Shown one piece after another: positions 25,733-34,468 of a stretch of DNA of 64,000 nucleotides (its first letter is position 1; the number at the start of each line of letters is the position of its first letter). The translations under genes were made by a program, and so were the position numbers. This DNA comes from Roseovarius gaetbuli (GTDB taxonomy: Bacteria; Pseudomonadota; Alphaproteobacteria; Rhodobacterales; Rhodobacteraceae). Location of the stretch: the NCBI RefSeq assembly GCF_900172365.1, contig NZ_FWFJ01000001.1, forward strand, positions 1 through 64,000, in the 5' to 3' direction. The notes beneath the pieces are model-generated. The model was not told the DNA's origin and made no database searches. It worked only from the letters and a program-made list of their open reading frames with translations.

Positions 25733-26494
25733 TTAATTCGCGCGGATCTCGTTGGCGATCTCTTGCATGGCATCTTGCGGAAGGTAGCCGCGCAACATCT
25801 GATCCCCCATCACAAACGAGGGTGTGCCGCTGATGGCGAGGCGCTGACCCAGGGCGTGATTGTCGGCGATCACCTTGTCGACGGCGTCGCTGTTCATCTT
25901 GGAAATGATCTTGTTGGCATCAAGCCCGAGCGTGTCGGCGAGGCGGCCGAAGCCGGTGTCGTTCATCGCGCCGGTATAGGTCATCAGCGCGTCATGCACC
26001 GATTTATAGGCATCATCGCCCGCCACCTGAAGCGTGGCGATGGCAAAGCGCGAGGCGAGAACGGACTCGTCGCCCAAGATCGGGAACTCTTTGACAATAA
26101 AGCGGATATTGCCATCTTTCTCCAAAAGCCCCGCGACCTCGTCATGGGCGCGTCGGCAATAACTACAGCGGTAATCCATGAATTCGACCAGGGTGATGTC
26201 GCCCTCGGGATTGCCGCCAACCCAAGAGGCGGGATCGCTGAACAGGGCGTCGGCATTCACCTTGACCAGGTCGATACCGGCCTGGCTTTGTTGCTGGCTT
26301 TGGCGCTGTTCGAGAACGGCGACGGCCTCCATGATGATCTCGGGGTTGTCGAGGATATAGGCGCGGATTTCATCGCGCAGCAGGGCACGGTCGCCATCGG
26401 ACATCGATTCAAGATCAAGCGCCTGCGCGGGCAGGCTCAGAGACAGGCAAAGACCTGCGGCACTCAGAAGGGGGCGTATCATGGGCATTCTCAC
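25733..26494 (-). CDS. DsbA/Com1-type thiol:disulfide interchange protein
   Basis: A 253-residue periplasmic protein. A signal peptide (about residues 1-25, ending PAQA) precedes a helical region and a DsbA-fold domain with the redox motif CSYC in FMDYRCSYCRRAHDEV and the cis-proline in ISGTPSFVMG. It resembles the BdbD/Com1 group that oxidises envelope proteins. The likely start is the ATG at 26488 with GGAG upstream; a GTG at 26494 is the first codon of the frame. It directly abuts the M48 protease gene, suggesting a shared envelope-quality-control operon. Confidence 0.85.
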   Translation of the reverse strand: MRMPMIRPLLSAAGLCLSLSLPAQALDLESMSDGDRALLRDEIRAYILDNPEIIMEAVAVLEQRQSQQQSQAGIDLVKVNADALFSDPASWVGGNPEGDITLVEFMDYRCSYCRRAHDEVAGLLEKDGNIRFIVKEFPILGDESVLASRFAIATLQVAGDDAYKSVHDALMTYTGAMNDTGFGRLADTLGLDANKIISKMNSDAVDKVIADNHALGQRLAISGTPSFVMGDQMLRGYLPQDAMQEIANEIRAN

Positions 26495-27820
26495 TTATCT
26501 CCGTTTTTCAGCGTCTTGCGCGGCAGAGAGCACATCCTGTGCCCGTTGCCAAGCCGCTGACCCGCGCGGCAAAAGGTCTGTTGCGCGTTTGGCGTGTATC
26601 TTAGCATCTTTGAGCCGCCCGACCATGGCATAACGTTCCGCGGTCAAAACCGAGGCCATGCCGTTGTTGCCTTGCTTGGCATAGGTCACCGCCAGATCGC
26701 GCATCACGCGCGCATCACGGCCATCGCGGGCGCGGGATTTATCAAGGAACTGCTGCGCCTTGGCGAGCTGACCATCGGCCAGTAACGCGCGCCCGTAGGA
26801 CCCAAGAATAAGCGGGTTGTTCGGGGCAAGGTTGGTGGCGCGGGCATAGGCGGCGACGGCGGGCTTGATCTGGCGGCTTTCCATCAGGATCTGCCCGCGC
26901 AGTTCATGCAGGTAGGGGTCTTTGGGGCGCAGCGCCACCGCGCCGTCGATGGCGGCCAAGGCGCGGCGCAGATCGGCCTGACGGTGATAGGCCACCGCCT
27001 GACGCATCAGTTTGACATCCTGAAAGCCGCTTTCGCCGGCGCGTGTCAGGGTCCATTTCGGCGAGCGCTGAAAGGCCGAAAGCTTGCCCTTGGCGCGGGC
27101 AAACCAATATGTCGCCTGAGGGTCAGGCGCGGGGGCGGCACCCTGTGCGCCGGCAAGTTGGCGCACCAGGCGATAGCGATCGCGCGACAGGGGGTGGGTG
27201 CGCGCATAGGCATCCTGTCGCGTGACGGAGAGCGCCTCTTGGCCGCGAAAGATGTCCATGACCTCGACGGAGCCGTTAAGATCGACGTCGGCACCCTTCA
27301 TGAAACGCATGCCGCTCTGGTCGGCGGCGTTTTCCTCGGCGCGGGTATGCGAGAAAAAGCTGCGCATGGCGGCGCCCTGAAGGCCGGCGGCGGCACCGGC
27401 GGCGAATTCACCGTTTCCGGCAGCGGCGCCCGCGGCGATGGCCAGCGCAACCCCAAGACCGGCGGCGGTGCGCGCATTGCGGGCGTTGATGGGGCGGCGC
27501 ATCAGGTGGCCATTGGCAATATGGGCGGCCTCATGGGCGATCACCGATTGCAGCATTGCCGGGGTCTTCATCCGCAGGATCAGCCCGGAATGAATGAACA
27601 TGCTGTCTGCATCGACCACGAAGGCATTCAGGTTCGGATCATCAATCACCAGGATATCCACCCGGTTCGCGCTTAGCCCGGCGGCGCGCAGGATCGGGGT
27701 TGCCAACTCGCGCAGGGCATATTCGATATCGGGGTCGCGCAACAGGGTAATGGCGCGCGCAGGCGCGGCGATACCAAGCGTCAGGATCAGGGAAATCAGA
27801 AGAAATCGGAGAAGTTGCAT
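26495..27820 (-). CDS. Periplasmic M48 metalloprotease with TPR domain (BepA/YfgC-like)
   Basis: A 441-residue secreted protein. A signal peptide (about residues 1-24, ending PARA) precedes an M48 peptidase domain with the zinc motif HEAAH in SVIAHEAAHIANGH and the third-ligand region AEENAADQSGM. The C-terminal half has tetratricopeptide repeats (for example AVAYHRQADLRRALAAIDGA and PKDPYLHELRGQILMESRQ). BepA of E. coli chaperones and degrades outer-membrane proteins such as LptD together with Bam. The start at 27820 puts the signal peptide at the N-terminus; the frame is open to 27862. Confidence 0.87.
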   Translation of the reverse strand: MQLLRFLLISLILTLGIAAPARAITLLRDPDIEYALRELATPILRAAGLSANRVDILVIDDPNLNAFVVDADSMFIHSGLILRMKTPAMLQSVIAHEAAHIANGHLMRRPINARNARTAAGLGVALAIAAGAAAGNGEFAAGAAAGLQGAAMRSFFSHTRAEENAADQSGMRFMKGADVDLNGSVEVMDIFRGQEALSVTRQDAYARTHPLSRDRYRLVRQLAGAQGAAPAPDPQATYWFARAKGKLSAFQRSPKWTLTRAGESGFQDVKLMRQAVAYHRQADLRRALAAIDGAVALRPKDPYLHELRGQILMESRQIKPAVAAYARATNLAPNNPLILGSYGRALLADGQLAKAQQFLDKSRARDGRDARVMRDLAVTYAKQGNNGMASVLTAERYAMVGRLKDAKIHAKRATDLLPRGSAAWQRAQDVLSAAQDAEKRR

Positions 27821-27883
27821 TGACGGCACGGGCCTTTCCCAGTGAAACGAGGGATCAAACACGCACAGTCTAGGAGTAAAGCG

Positions 27884-29035
27884 ATGCGGAACTCAACCCG
27901 GTCCCAGGTCGATGCCTTCATCGTGATGGATGTCATGGAGGCGGCGCGGCGCGCCGAGGCAGGCGGTCGCCATATCATCCATATGGAAGTCGGCCAGCCG
28001 GGCACCGCCGCGCCCGAAGGGGCGCGCCGCGCGCTTGCCCGCGCGATGGATGAAGACGCCATGGGATATACGGTGGCGCTTGGCCTGCCGGAGCTCAGGG
28101 CGCGCATCGCGCGACTTTATGGAGAGTGGTATGACGTTGACCTTTCGCCCGAGCGGGTGATCGTGACACCGGGCTCGTCTGGCGCGTTCATCCTTGCATT
28201 CACGGCGCTGTTTGATGCGGGTGACCGGGTGGGAATCGGCAGCCCCGGCTATCCGAGCTACCGCCAGATCCTGCGTGCGCTTGATCTTGTGCCGGTCGAG
28301 ATCGAGACCGCGGCGGAAAACCGCCTGCAACCGGTTGCGGGCGATCTTGGCGGGCAGGAGCTGAGCGGTCTTTTGGTGGCGAGCCCGGCGAATCCCACCG
28401 GCACGATGCTGGATCGCGGGGCGATGTCCGATCTTATCGGGGCGGCGGGCGCGCAGGGCGCGCGCTTTATCAGCGACGAGATTTATCACGGTATCGAATA
28501 TGAGGCCAAGGCGGTCAGCGCGCTTGAGATCACTGACGAGTGTTATGTGATCAATTCGTTTTCAAAGTATTTCAGCATGACCGGCTGGCGCGTTGGCTGG
28601 ATGGTGGTGCCCGAGGATCATGTGCGCGTGATCGAACGGCTGGCGCAGAACCTGTTCATCTGTCCGCCGCATGCCAGCCAGGTGGCCGCGCTTGCGGCGA
28701 TGGACTGTGGCGCGGAGCTTGAGGCGAATATGGCGGTTTATCGGGCCAATCGCGCGCTGATGCTTGAGGGATTGCCCAAGGCCGGGTTTGATCGGATCGC
28801 GCCGCCCGATGGGGCATTTTACGTCTATGCCGATGTTGGCCACCTGACCCATGACAGCCGCGCCTTTGCTGCCGAAATACTTGAAAAGGCCGGGGTTGCG
28901 GTGACGCCGGGACTTGATTTCGATCCGCTGCGCGGGGGCGGCACGATCCGGTTTTCCTATGCCCGTTCGACGGCGGATATCAAGGAGGGGCTTGGTCGGC
29001 TCGCGCGCTTCATGGCCGAGCGTGGCCAGCGGTGA
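27884..29035 (+). CDS. Class I/II PLP-dependent aminotransferase
   Basis: A 383-residue fold-type I aminotransferase. It has SPANPTGTM, the ISDEIYHGIEY aspartate/tyrosine site and the Schiff-base lysine in NSFSKYFSMTGWRVGW, plus a C-terminal arginine in GTIRFSYA for substrate carboxylate binding. The subfamily is close to aspartate/aromatic or valine-pyruvate transaminases; the substrate is not set by the visible motifs. GGAG precedes the ATG at 27884. It is divergent from the M48 protease gene across 63 bases. Confidence 0.87.
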   Translation: MRNSTRSQVDAFIVMDVMEAARRAEAGGRHIIHMEVGQPGTAAPEGARRALARAMDEDAMGYTVALGLPELRARIARLYGEWYDVDLSPERVIVTPGSSGAFILAFTALFDAGDRVGIGSPGYPSYRQILRALDLVPVEIETAAENRLQPVAGDLGGQELSGLLVASPANPTGTMLDRGAMSDLIGAAGAQGARFISDEIYHGIEYEAKAVSALEITDECYVINSFSKYFSMTGWRVGWMVVPEDHVRVIERLAQNLFICPPHASQVAALAAMDCGAELEANMAVYRANRALMLEGLPKAGFDRIAPPDGAFYVYADVGHLTHDSRAFAAEILEKAGVAVTPGLDFDPLRGGGTIRFSYARSTADIKEGLGRLARFMAERGQR

Positions 29036-29047
29036 AATGCCGGATTT

Positions 29048-29070
29048 GAGTATTTATGGAATGATGAAAG
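29048..29070 (+). repeat. Post-stop 24-nt intergenic repeat, copy 3
   Basis: Begins 13 bases after the aminotransferase stop: GAGTATTT, ATGGAATG, ATGAAAG. It differs from copy 2 at two or three positions. Confidence 0.7.
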
Positions 29071-29169
29071 TTGGAAATGCCATGGTTTCGCCATGTTTCC
29101 CTCGGCAAACCGCCATATTCAAAAGGCAAAATCTTAAGGAATGATAACCAACCGAAGGTGGACCAAGCC

Positions 29170-29295
29170 ATGCAAACGTTTAAAGAAGGCTATCGCGGGC
29201 TGAGTGTTCTGGTGAACGTCAATTTCGATCTGCTGCTTTACGTGACGACGCTTGCGCTTGCTTTCGTATGCGCCGGTTTCATGGGCAGCCTCTAA
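29170..29295 (+). CDS. 41-residue single-span membrane protein
   Basis: The ATG at 29170 has AAGGTGG about 9 bases upstream. The product starts MQTFKEGYRGLSVL and has one hydrophobic segment of about 20 residues (LLLYVTTLALAFVCAGFMG) ending right at the C-terminus. Size, amphipathic N-terminus and terminal helix are those of a genuine small inner-membrane protein. I recognise no named family. It lies between the aminotransferase and bamA, with its own upstream space, and stops 106 bases before bamA. Confidence 0.6.
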   Translation: MQTFKEGYRGLSVLVNVNFDLLLYVTTLALAFVCAGFMGSL

Positions 29296-29337
29296 GTCAC
29301 ACCTGCGGTCATACCGCGCGCGGGGCCAACTCGCGTT

Positions 29338-29385
29338 TTGACAAGCCCAGACAGACGGGGTAGTGACTTCCCTAAATGGGAAGTC
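29338..29385 (+). promoter_or_regulatory. Putative bamA promoter with overlapping palindrome
   Basis: A consensus TTGACA (29338-29343) lies 17 bases before TAGTGA (29361-29366), a poor -10 match. The palindrome GACTTCCC-TAAAT-GGGAAGTC (29365-29385) follows at the expected transcription start and ends 16 bases before the bamA ATG. It could be an operator or a 5' mRNA hairpin. Confidence 0.4.
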
Positions 29386-29401
29386 TGACTGGGTTTAAGC
29401 A

Positions 29402-31729
29402 ATGAATCACTATGAAGTTGACCGCGCGGCACGCCTTAAGCTTTTTTCCTTGTTCAAGCCCGTGAAGGGCGCGATTTGTGCGGTCCTGCTTGTGTTTGCA
29501 GTGATGGCAGGCACGGGACAGGCCGAGGCGCAATCGTATCGGTTTTCTTCAGTCGCGGTTGAGGGCAATCAGCGCATCGAACCCTCGACGATTCTGTCCT
29601 ATGCCGGGATCGCACGCAATGAGACCGTCTCGGCGGGCGAACTCAACGATGCCTATCAGAAAATTCTGGCCAGCGGCCTTTTTGAACGGGTCGAAGTGGA
29701 GCCGCAGGGCAATCGCCTTGTGATCCGCGTGACCGAATATCCCACGGTCAACCGCATTGCATTCGAGGGCAACAGAAAGCTCAAGGATGAAGACCTTGAA
29801 GGGTTCATCAAAAGCCGCGTGCGCCAGGTTTACAGCCCAACCCAGGCCGAGCGCGATGCCGCGACCCTGGCCGAGGCCTATGCCCAGAATGGCCGCGTTT
29901 CGGCCCGCGTCACCCCGAAAGTCATCCGTCGCAGCGACAACCGTGTCGATCTTGTCTTCGAGATTTTCGAGGGCGGCAAGATCGAGGTTCAGCGGATCGG
30001 CTTTGTCGGAAACCGGGCCTATTCGGACCGCCGCCTGCGCCGTGTGATCGAGAGCAAGCAAACCGGCCTTTTGCGCGCCTTGATCGAGCGCGACACCTTC
30101 GTCGAGGATCGTCTGCAGTTCGACAAACAGGTGCTGACCGACTTTTACAATTCGCGCGGCTATGTCGATTTCCGGGTTACCGGCACCAATGCCGAGCTGG
30201 CACGCGAGCGTGACGCCTATTTCGTGAGCTTCAACGTTCAGGAAGGTCAGCAGTTCCGCTTTGGCGAAATCACCACCGTCAGCGAGATGAACGGCGTCGA
30301 GGCCGAGCCTTATCATGACACGCTCAAGGTGCGCCCCGGTGTGGTCTATTCGCCGACACTGGTGGAAAATTCCATCGCCCGCATGGAACGTCTGGCAATC
30401 AAGAATGGCGTTGATTTCATGCGCGTAGAGCCGCGCATCACCCGCAATGACCGCGATTTGACGCTTGACGTCGAGTTTGTCCTGTCGCGTGGGCCGCGCA
30501 TTTTTGTCGAGCGGATTGATATCGAGGGCAATACCACCACACTTGATCGCGTGATCCGACGCCAGTTTGACCCGGTGGAGGGCGACCCCTTCAACCCGCG
30601 CGCCATCCGTCAGGCCGCAGACCGCATTCGCGCGCTGCGCTTTTTCTCGGATGTGACGGTGAATGCGCGCGAAGGCTCGCGCCCGGATCAGGTTGTGATC
30701 GAGACCGATGTCGAGGAAACCACCACCGGCAGCGTGTCGGTTGGCGCAAGCTTTTCGACCAACAACGGCCTTGGCATTCAGCTTGGCTTTAGTGAGCGTA
30801 ACTTTATTGGCCGTGGTCAGGCGCTGTCCGCACAGATTGCGGCAAGTGCCGATACCATCAACTATAACATTAGCTTTGTCGAGCCAGCCTTCCTTGGGCG
30901 CGATGTGGCCTTTGGCCTTGATTTTGCCCTTCAGGAAACCAGCGACGACAATAGTCTGTTTGACACCACAATCGGCCAGCTGCGCCCAAGCCTGACCTTC
31001 CCGGTGAGCGAAAACGGACGTCTTGGCGTGTTCTACAACGCCGCCTATGAGGATATGTCGAACTACAACGGCGTGTCCGGGATATTGCAATCCGAGGTCA
31101 ATCAGCGCGATCTGTGGACAAGCGCCGTCGGGTACGAATTCTCATATGACACGCGGCGCACGGGCCTTAACCCGTCGGCCGGGGTTCTGTTGTCCTTTGG
31201 CCAGGAGTTTGCCGGGCTTGGCGGCGACAACGACTTTATCAAGACCACGGCGCGGCTTGTCGGCCAGACCACGATCATGAACGAAGATGTCACGCTCCGG
31301 GCTATCCTTGAGGGGGGCGCGATCGAATTCTCAAACGGTCAGAGCAGCCGCTTCCTCAACCGCTTCAACAACCAGATCATCCGCGGGTTTGAGCCCAACG
31401 GCATGGGGCCGGTCGAGGGCAACGAAGTTTTGGGTGGCGATTATTATGCGGCTCTGAAGTTTGAAGCGGAATTCCCTCTTGGTCTGCCGGATGAATATGG
31501 CATCACCGGCGGCGCGTTTTACGACATCGGTTCGATCTGGGGCATCAACACGCGCAATGCGACGGGTCCGGTTTCCTCGACCGGGTTTAGTGATCGCCAC
31601 GTGATCGGTGTATCGGTCTTCTGGTCGTCGCCCTTCGGCCCGCTGCGGATGAACTTTTCCAATGCTCTCAAGAGTGAGCCGGGCGATTTCGAACAGACCT
31701 TTGACCTGACGGTCAAAACGGAATTCTGA
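29402..31729 (+). CDS. bamA: Outer-membrane protein assembly factor BamA
   Basis: A 775-residue Omp85 protein, the central component for folding outer-membrane beta-barrels. An extended signal peptide (about residues 1-44, ending GQAEA) is followed by five POTRA domains. The first starts YRFSSVAVEGNQRIE and the fifth starts RIFVERIDIEGNTTT. The 16-strand barrel begins near GSVSVGASFSTNNGLGIQLG, and the protein ends in the targeting phenylalanine (TVKTEF). It leads the bamA-ompH-fabZ-lpxA-lpxI-lpxB operon. The dxr-rseP genes that often precede bamA are not here. Confidence 0.95.
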   Translation: MNHYEVDRAARLKLFSLFKPVKGAICAVLLVFAVMAGTGQAEAQSYRFSSVAVEGNQRIEPSTILSYAGIARNETVSAGELNDAYQKILASGLFERVEVEPQGNRLVIRVTEYPTVNRIAFEGNRKLKDEDLEGFIKSRVRQVYSPTQAERDAATLAEAYAQNGRVSARVTPKVIRRSDNRVDLVFEIFEGGKIEVQRIGFVGNRAYSDRRLRRVIESKQTGLLRALIERDTFVEDRLQFDKQVLTDFYNSRGYVDFRVTGTNAELARERDAYFVSFNVQEGQQFRFGEITTVSEMNGVEAEPYHDTLKVRPGVVYSPTLVENSIARMERLAIKNGVDFMRVEPRITRNDRDLTLDVEFVLSRGPRIFVERIDIEGNTTTLDRVIRRQFDPVEGDPFNPRAIRQAADRIRALRFFSDVTVNAREGSRPDQVVIETDVEETTTGSVSVGASFSTNNGLGIQLGFSERNFIGRGQALSAQIAASADTINYNISFVEPAFLGRDVAFGLDFALQETSDDNSLFDTTIGQLRPSLTFPVSENGRLGVFYNAAYEDMSNYNGVSGILQSEVNQRDLWTSAVGYEFSYDTRRTGLNPSAGVLLSFGQEFAGLGGDNDFIKTTARLVGQTTIMNEDVTLRAILEGGAIEFSNGQSSRFLNRFNNQIIRGFEPNGMGPVEGNEVLGGDYYAALKFEAEFPLGLPDEYGITGGAFYDIGSIWGINTRNATGPVSSTGFSDRHVIGVSVFWSSPFGPLRMNFSNALKSEPGDFEQTFDLTVKTEF

Positions 31730-31731
31730 TC

Positions 31732-32325
31732 ATGTGGCGGAGCCTTGCCCTTGCGGGGCTCCTGCTCGCGTTGCCGGTTGGTGGTGGCGTGCCTGTCGCG
31801 GCCCAGCCGACCGGCGTTGTGCAAAGCGATATCCTTGTCCTTGATCCAGAGCGTTTGATGAATGGAACGCTCTATGGTCAACGCCTTTTGGCCTCCATCC
31901 AGAGCGAGCGTGACCGGCTGGTTGCGCATAATCGTTCGGTCGAAGCCGAGCTTGAACGTGAAGAAAAATCGCTGACCGAGCGCCGCCCCAAGCTCTCTGC
32001 GGCAGAATTCCGCGATCTTGCCGATACCTTTGATCGCAAGGTCCAGCAGTTGCGCCAGGATAGCGAGCGCATGTCGCGCGACCTTGAGCGACAGCGCGAA
32101 ATTGCCCCGGTTCAGTTCATGCGCATGATCGAGCCGGTTCTGGTCGATATCCTCTCGGATTCGGGCGGCGTAGTGATCATGGATGTGCGCGCGGTTTTGC
32201 TGCGCTCTGGCGTGGCGGACATCACCGACCTTGCCATCGAGCGGGTCAACGCGCAGATTGGAGAGGGTCCGCAGAACGGCCCGACCCGCAACGGGGTGAT
32301 GCCGCCCAAGCCCGCAGGCGATTAG
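31732..32325 (+). CDS. OmpH/Skp-family periplasmic chaperone
   Basis: A 197-residue secreted protein. A signal peptide (about residues 1-25) precedes the OmpH domain, which begins [20 protein letters not shown] long charged coiled coil (about residues 60-125, rich in Arg, Glu, Leu) forms the tentacles of a Skp-like trimer. Skp holds unfolded outer-membrane proteins for BamA. It starts 2 bases after the bamA stop and precedes fabZ. Confidence 0.88.
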   Translation: MWRSLALAGLLLALPVGGGVPVAAQPTGVVQSDILVLDPERLMNGTLYGQRLLASIQSERDRLVAHNRSVEAELEREEKSLTERRPKLSAAEFRDLADTFDRKVQQLRQDSERMSRDLERQREIAPVQFMRMIEPVLVDILSDSGGVVIMDVRAVLLRSGVADITDLAIERVNAQIGEGPQNGPTRNGVMPPKPAGD

Positions 32326-32392
32326 GCCGTCTTGCCCCCATTCTTCCCAGTTGCTAGGGAAGCGACCACATCGACGCAAAAAAGGACGATCC

Positions 32393-32857
32393 ATGACCGA
32401 GCCGCTGAAATCCGCAGATATCCACCTGATCCAGCGGCTTATTCCGCATCGCTATCCGTTCCTTCTTGTGGACAAGGTGGTCGATATCGAAGGCTTTCAA
32501 AGCGCGCGCGGGATCAAGAATGTCACCATGAACGAGCCGCATTTCCAGGGGCATTTTCCGGGTAAGCCGATCATGCCGGGCGTCACGATCATCGAGGCAA
32601 TGGCACAGACCGCCGCCGTCATGGTGGGCACCGCGCTTGGCATGGAAGACCGCAACATGCTGGTCTATTTCATGGCGATTGATAATTGCAAGTTCCGCCG
32701 CATGGTTGTTCCGGGCGACGTGCTTGAAATGAAGCTTCAGACGATGCGCGGCAAGCCCGGTGGCAAGGTCTGGAAATTCAGCGGCGTGGCAGAGGTCGAA
32801 GGCGAAATGGCGGCCGAGGCCGAATTCACCGCGATGATGGACCTTCCGAAAGAGTGA
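32393..32857 (+). CDS. fabZ: 3-hydroxyacyl-[acyl-carrier-protein] dehydratase FabZ
   Basis: A 154-residue hot-dog-fold enzyme that dehydrates 3-hydroxyacyl-ACP in fatty acid synthesis. The catalytic histidine is in [15 protein letters not shown] and the glutamate in TIIEAMAQ. The start at 32393 ([11 protein letters not shown]) gives the standard length; the frame opens at 32351. Its location balances acyl-ACP supply between phospholipid and lipid A. The next gene, lpxA, starts within 6 bases. Confidence 0.93.
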   Translation: MTEPLKSADIHLIQRLIPHRYPFLLVDKVVDIEGFQSARGIKNVTMNEPHFQGHFPGKPIMPGVTIIEAMAQTAAVMVGTALGMEDRNMLVYFMAIDNCKFRRMVVPGDVLEMKLQTMRGKPGGKVWKFSGVAEVEGEMAAEAEFTAMMDLPKE

Positions 32858-32862
32858 ACGAG

Positions 32863-33657
32863 ATGACCGATACCGTGATCCATCCCACCGCCTTTATCGA
32901 GCAGGGCGCCGTTATCGGCGCGGGCTGTGAGATTGGCCCGTTCTGTCATATCGGCCCGGAGGTACGCCTTGGCGACCGGGTCACGCTCAAGTCGCACGTC
33001 GTTGTGGCCGGGCGGACGGTGGTGGGTGACGAGACGGTGATCTTTCCGTTCTCCTGCATCGGCGAGGTGCCGCAGGATCTCAAGTTCAAGGGCGAAAGCA
33101 CGCAGCTGATTATCGGCGCGCGCAACCGCATCCGCGAGCATGTGACCATGAACACCGGCACCGAAGGCGGCGGCGGCATTACGCGGGTCGGGGATGACGG
33201 GTTGTACATGGCCGGCTGTCACGTCGCGCATGACGTTCAGATCGGCAACCGGGTGATCGTGGTCAATAGCGCCGCCCTTGCCGGGCATTGTATCCTAGAG
33301 GATGACGTGATCATCGGCGGGCTGTCGGGCATTCATCAGTTTGTCCGCATTGGTCAGGGCGCGATCATCGGCGCGGTGACCATGGTGACCAACGATGTCA
33401 TTCCCTATGGCCTCGTGCAGGCCCCGCGCGGCGTTCTTGACGGGCTTAACCTTGTGGGTCTCAAGCGGCGCGGTGTGTCGCGCTCGGATATCACCTCGCT
33501 GCGGGCGGCGTTTCAGATGCTGGCACAGGGCGAGGGCGCATTTCAGGACCGGGCCCGCCGTTTGGGCGAAGAAACCGAAAGCGTTTATGTCAGCCAAATC
33601 GTCAATTTCGTGACCGGTCACAGCGACCGCTCTTACCTGACACCAGGGCAGGGGTAA
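32863..33657 (+). CDS. lpxA: Acyl-ACP:UDP-N-acetylglucosamine O-acyltransferase
   Basis: A 264-residue left-handed beta-helix enzyme, first step of lipid A synthesis. Hexapeptide repeats run from IHPTAFIEQGAVIGAGCEIG to about residue 190. The catalytic histidine is in AGCHVAHDVQIGN and GIHQFVRIGQGAIIG is conserved. A helical C-terminal domain follows. The ATG at 32863 matches LpxA length (about 262); a GTG at 32854 overlapping the fabZ stop is the alternative. Confidence 0.94.
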   Translation: MTDTVIHPTAFIEQGAVIGAGCEIGPFCHIGPEVRLGDRVTLKSHVVVAGRTVVGDETVIFPFSCIGEVPQDLKFKGESTQLIIGARNRIREHVTMNTGTEGGGGITRVGDDGLYMAGCHVAHDVQIGNRVIVVNSAALAGHCILEDDVIIGGLSGIHQFVRIGQGAIIGAVTMVTNDVIPYGLVQAPRGVLDGLNLVGLKRRGVSRSDITSLRAAFQMLAQGEGAFQDRARRLGEETESVYVSQIVNFVTGHSDRSYLTPGQG

Positions 33658-33661
33658 GGCG

Positions 33662-34468
33662 ATGACCGGGCGGCTTGCCATTCTGGCCTGTGGCGGGGCC
33701 TTGCCTGTTGCGCTTGCCAAGGCCAATCCCGATGCCTTGCAGGTCTGCTTTTCCGGGGTGCCCCATAGCCTTGGGGCGGGGGCGCAAGAGCACCAGTTCG
33801 AAAAGTTCGGCACCCTGTTCGAGGCCCTGCACGGCGCGGGCGTCACGCGGCTGGTTCTGGCCGGTAATCTGCCGCGCCCGGCGCTTGACCCGGCGGCCTT
33901 CGATGCGGTGACCATGGCCCTCGTGCCGCGCCTTATGGCGGGGATGCAGGGCGGGGATGATGCTCTTTTGACCACGGTTATCGCGGTCTTCGAGGAACAG
34001 GGGTTCAGTGTTCTTGGCGCGCACGAGCTTTTGCCCGATCTCACCGTCAGTGAGGGGTTTTGCGTCGGTCCCGTGCCCGATGACCTTGCCGAGGCGGATG
34101 CCGTCCGGGCCGCCGATATCCTTGCCGCCCTGTCGCCGCTTGATATCGGGCAGGGCTGTGTCGTGGCAGGCGGGCAATGTTTGGGGATCGAAACCCTACA
34201 GGGCACCGATGCCCTGTTGGGGTTTGTCGCCGCGACCGATCCGGCGTTTCGCCCCAAGGCACCGGGGGTCTTTGTCAAAGCTGCCAAGCGCGGACAGGAT
34301 TTGCGCGTTGACATGCCCGCCATCGGCCCCGGCACCATCGCCGGTGTAGCGGCGGCGGGCCTTGCCGGTCTGATGATAGAGCCGGGGCGCGTGATGATCC
34401 TTGAGCGTGAAAAGACCCTCGCCGCCCTTGCCCAAGCCGGGCTTTTCCTCGCGGCCCGGACGGTCTGA
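33662..34468 (+). CDS. lpxI: UDP-2,3-diacylglucosamine pyrophosphatase LpxI
   Basis: A 268-residue DUF1009 protein, the alphaproteobacterial replacement for LpxH, cleaving UDP-2,3-diacyl-GlcN to lipid X and UMP. The N-terminal domain starts LAILACGGALPVALA. The C-terminal catalytic domain holds the conserved aspartate in QDLRVDMPAIGPGTI. It lies 4 bases after lpxA, and its stop overlaps the lpxB start. Confidence 0.92.
   Translation: MTGRLAILACGGALPVALAKANPDALQVCFSGVPHSLGAGAQEHQFEKFGTLFEALHGAGVTRLVLAGNLPRPALDPAAFDAVTMALVPRLMAGMQGGDDALLTTVIAVFEEQGFSVLGAHELLPDLTVSEGFCVGPVPDDLAEADAVRAADILAALSPLDIGQGCVVAGGQCLGIETLQGTDALLGFVAATDPAFRPKAPGVFVKAAKRGQDLRVDMPAIGPGTIAGVAAAGLAGLMIEPGRVMILEREKTLAALAQAGLFLAARTV

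Noticed and set aside
29549..31090. Open frame of 513 codons antisense to bamA
   Set aside because: BamA is unmistakable on the plus strand; the antisense translation has no signature and no start signal.
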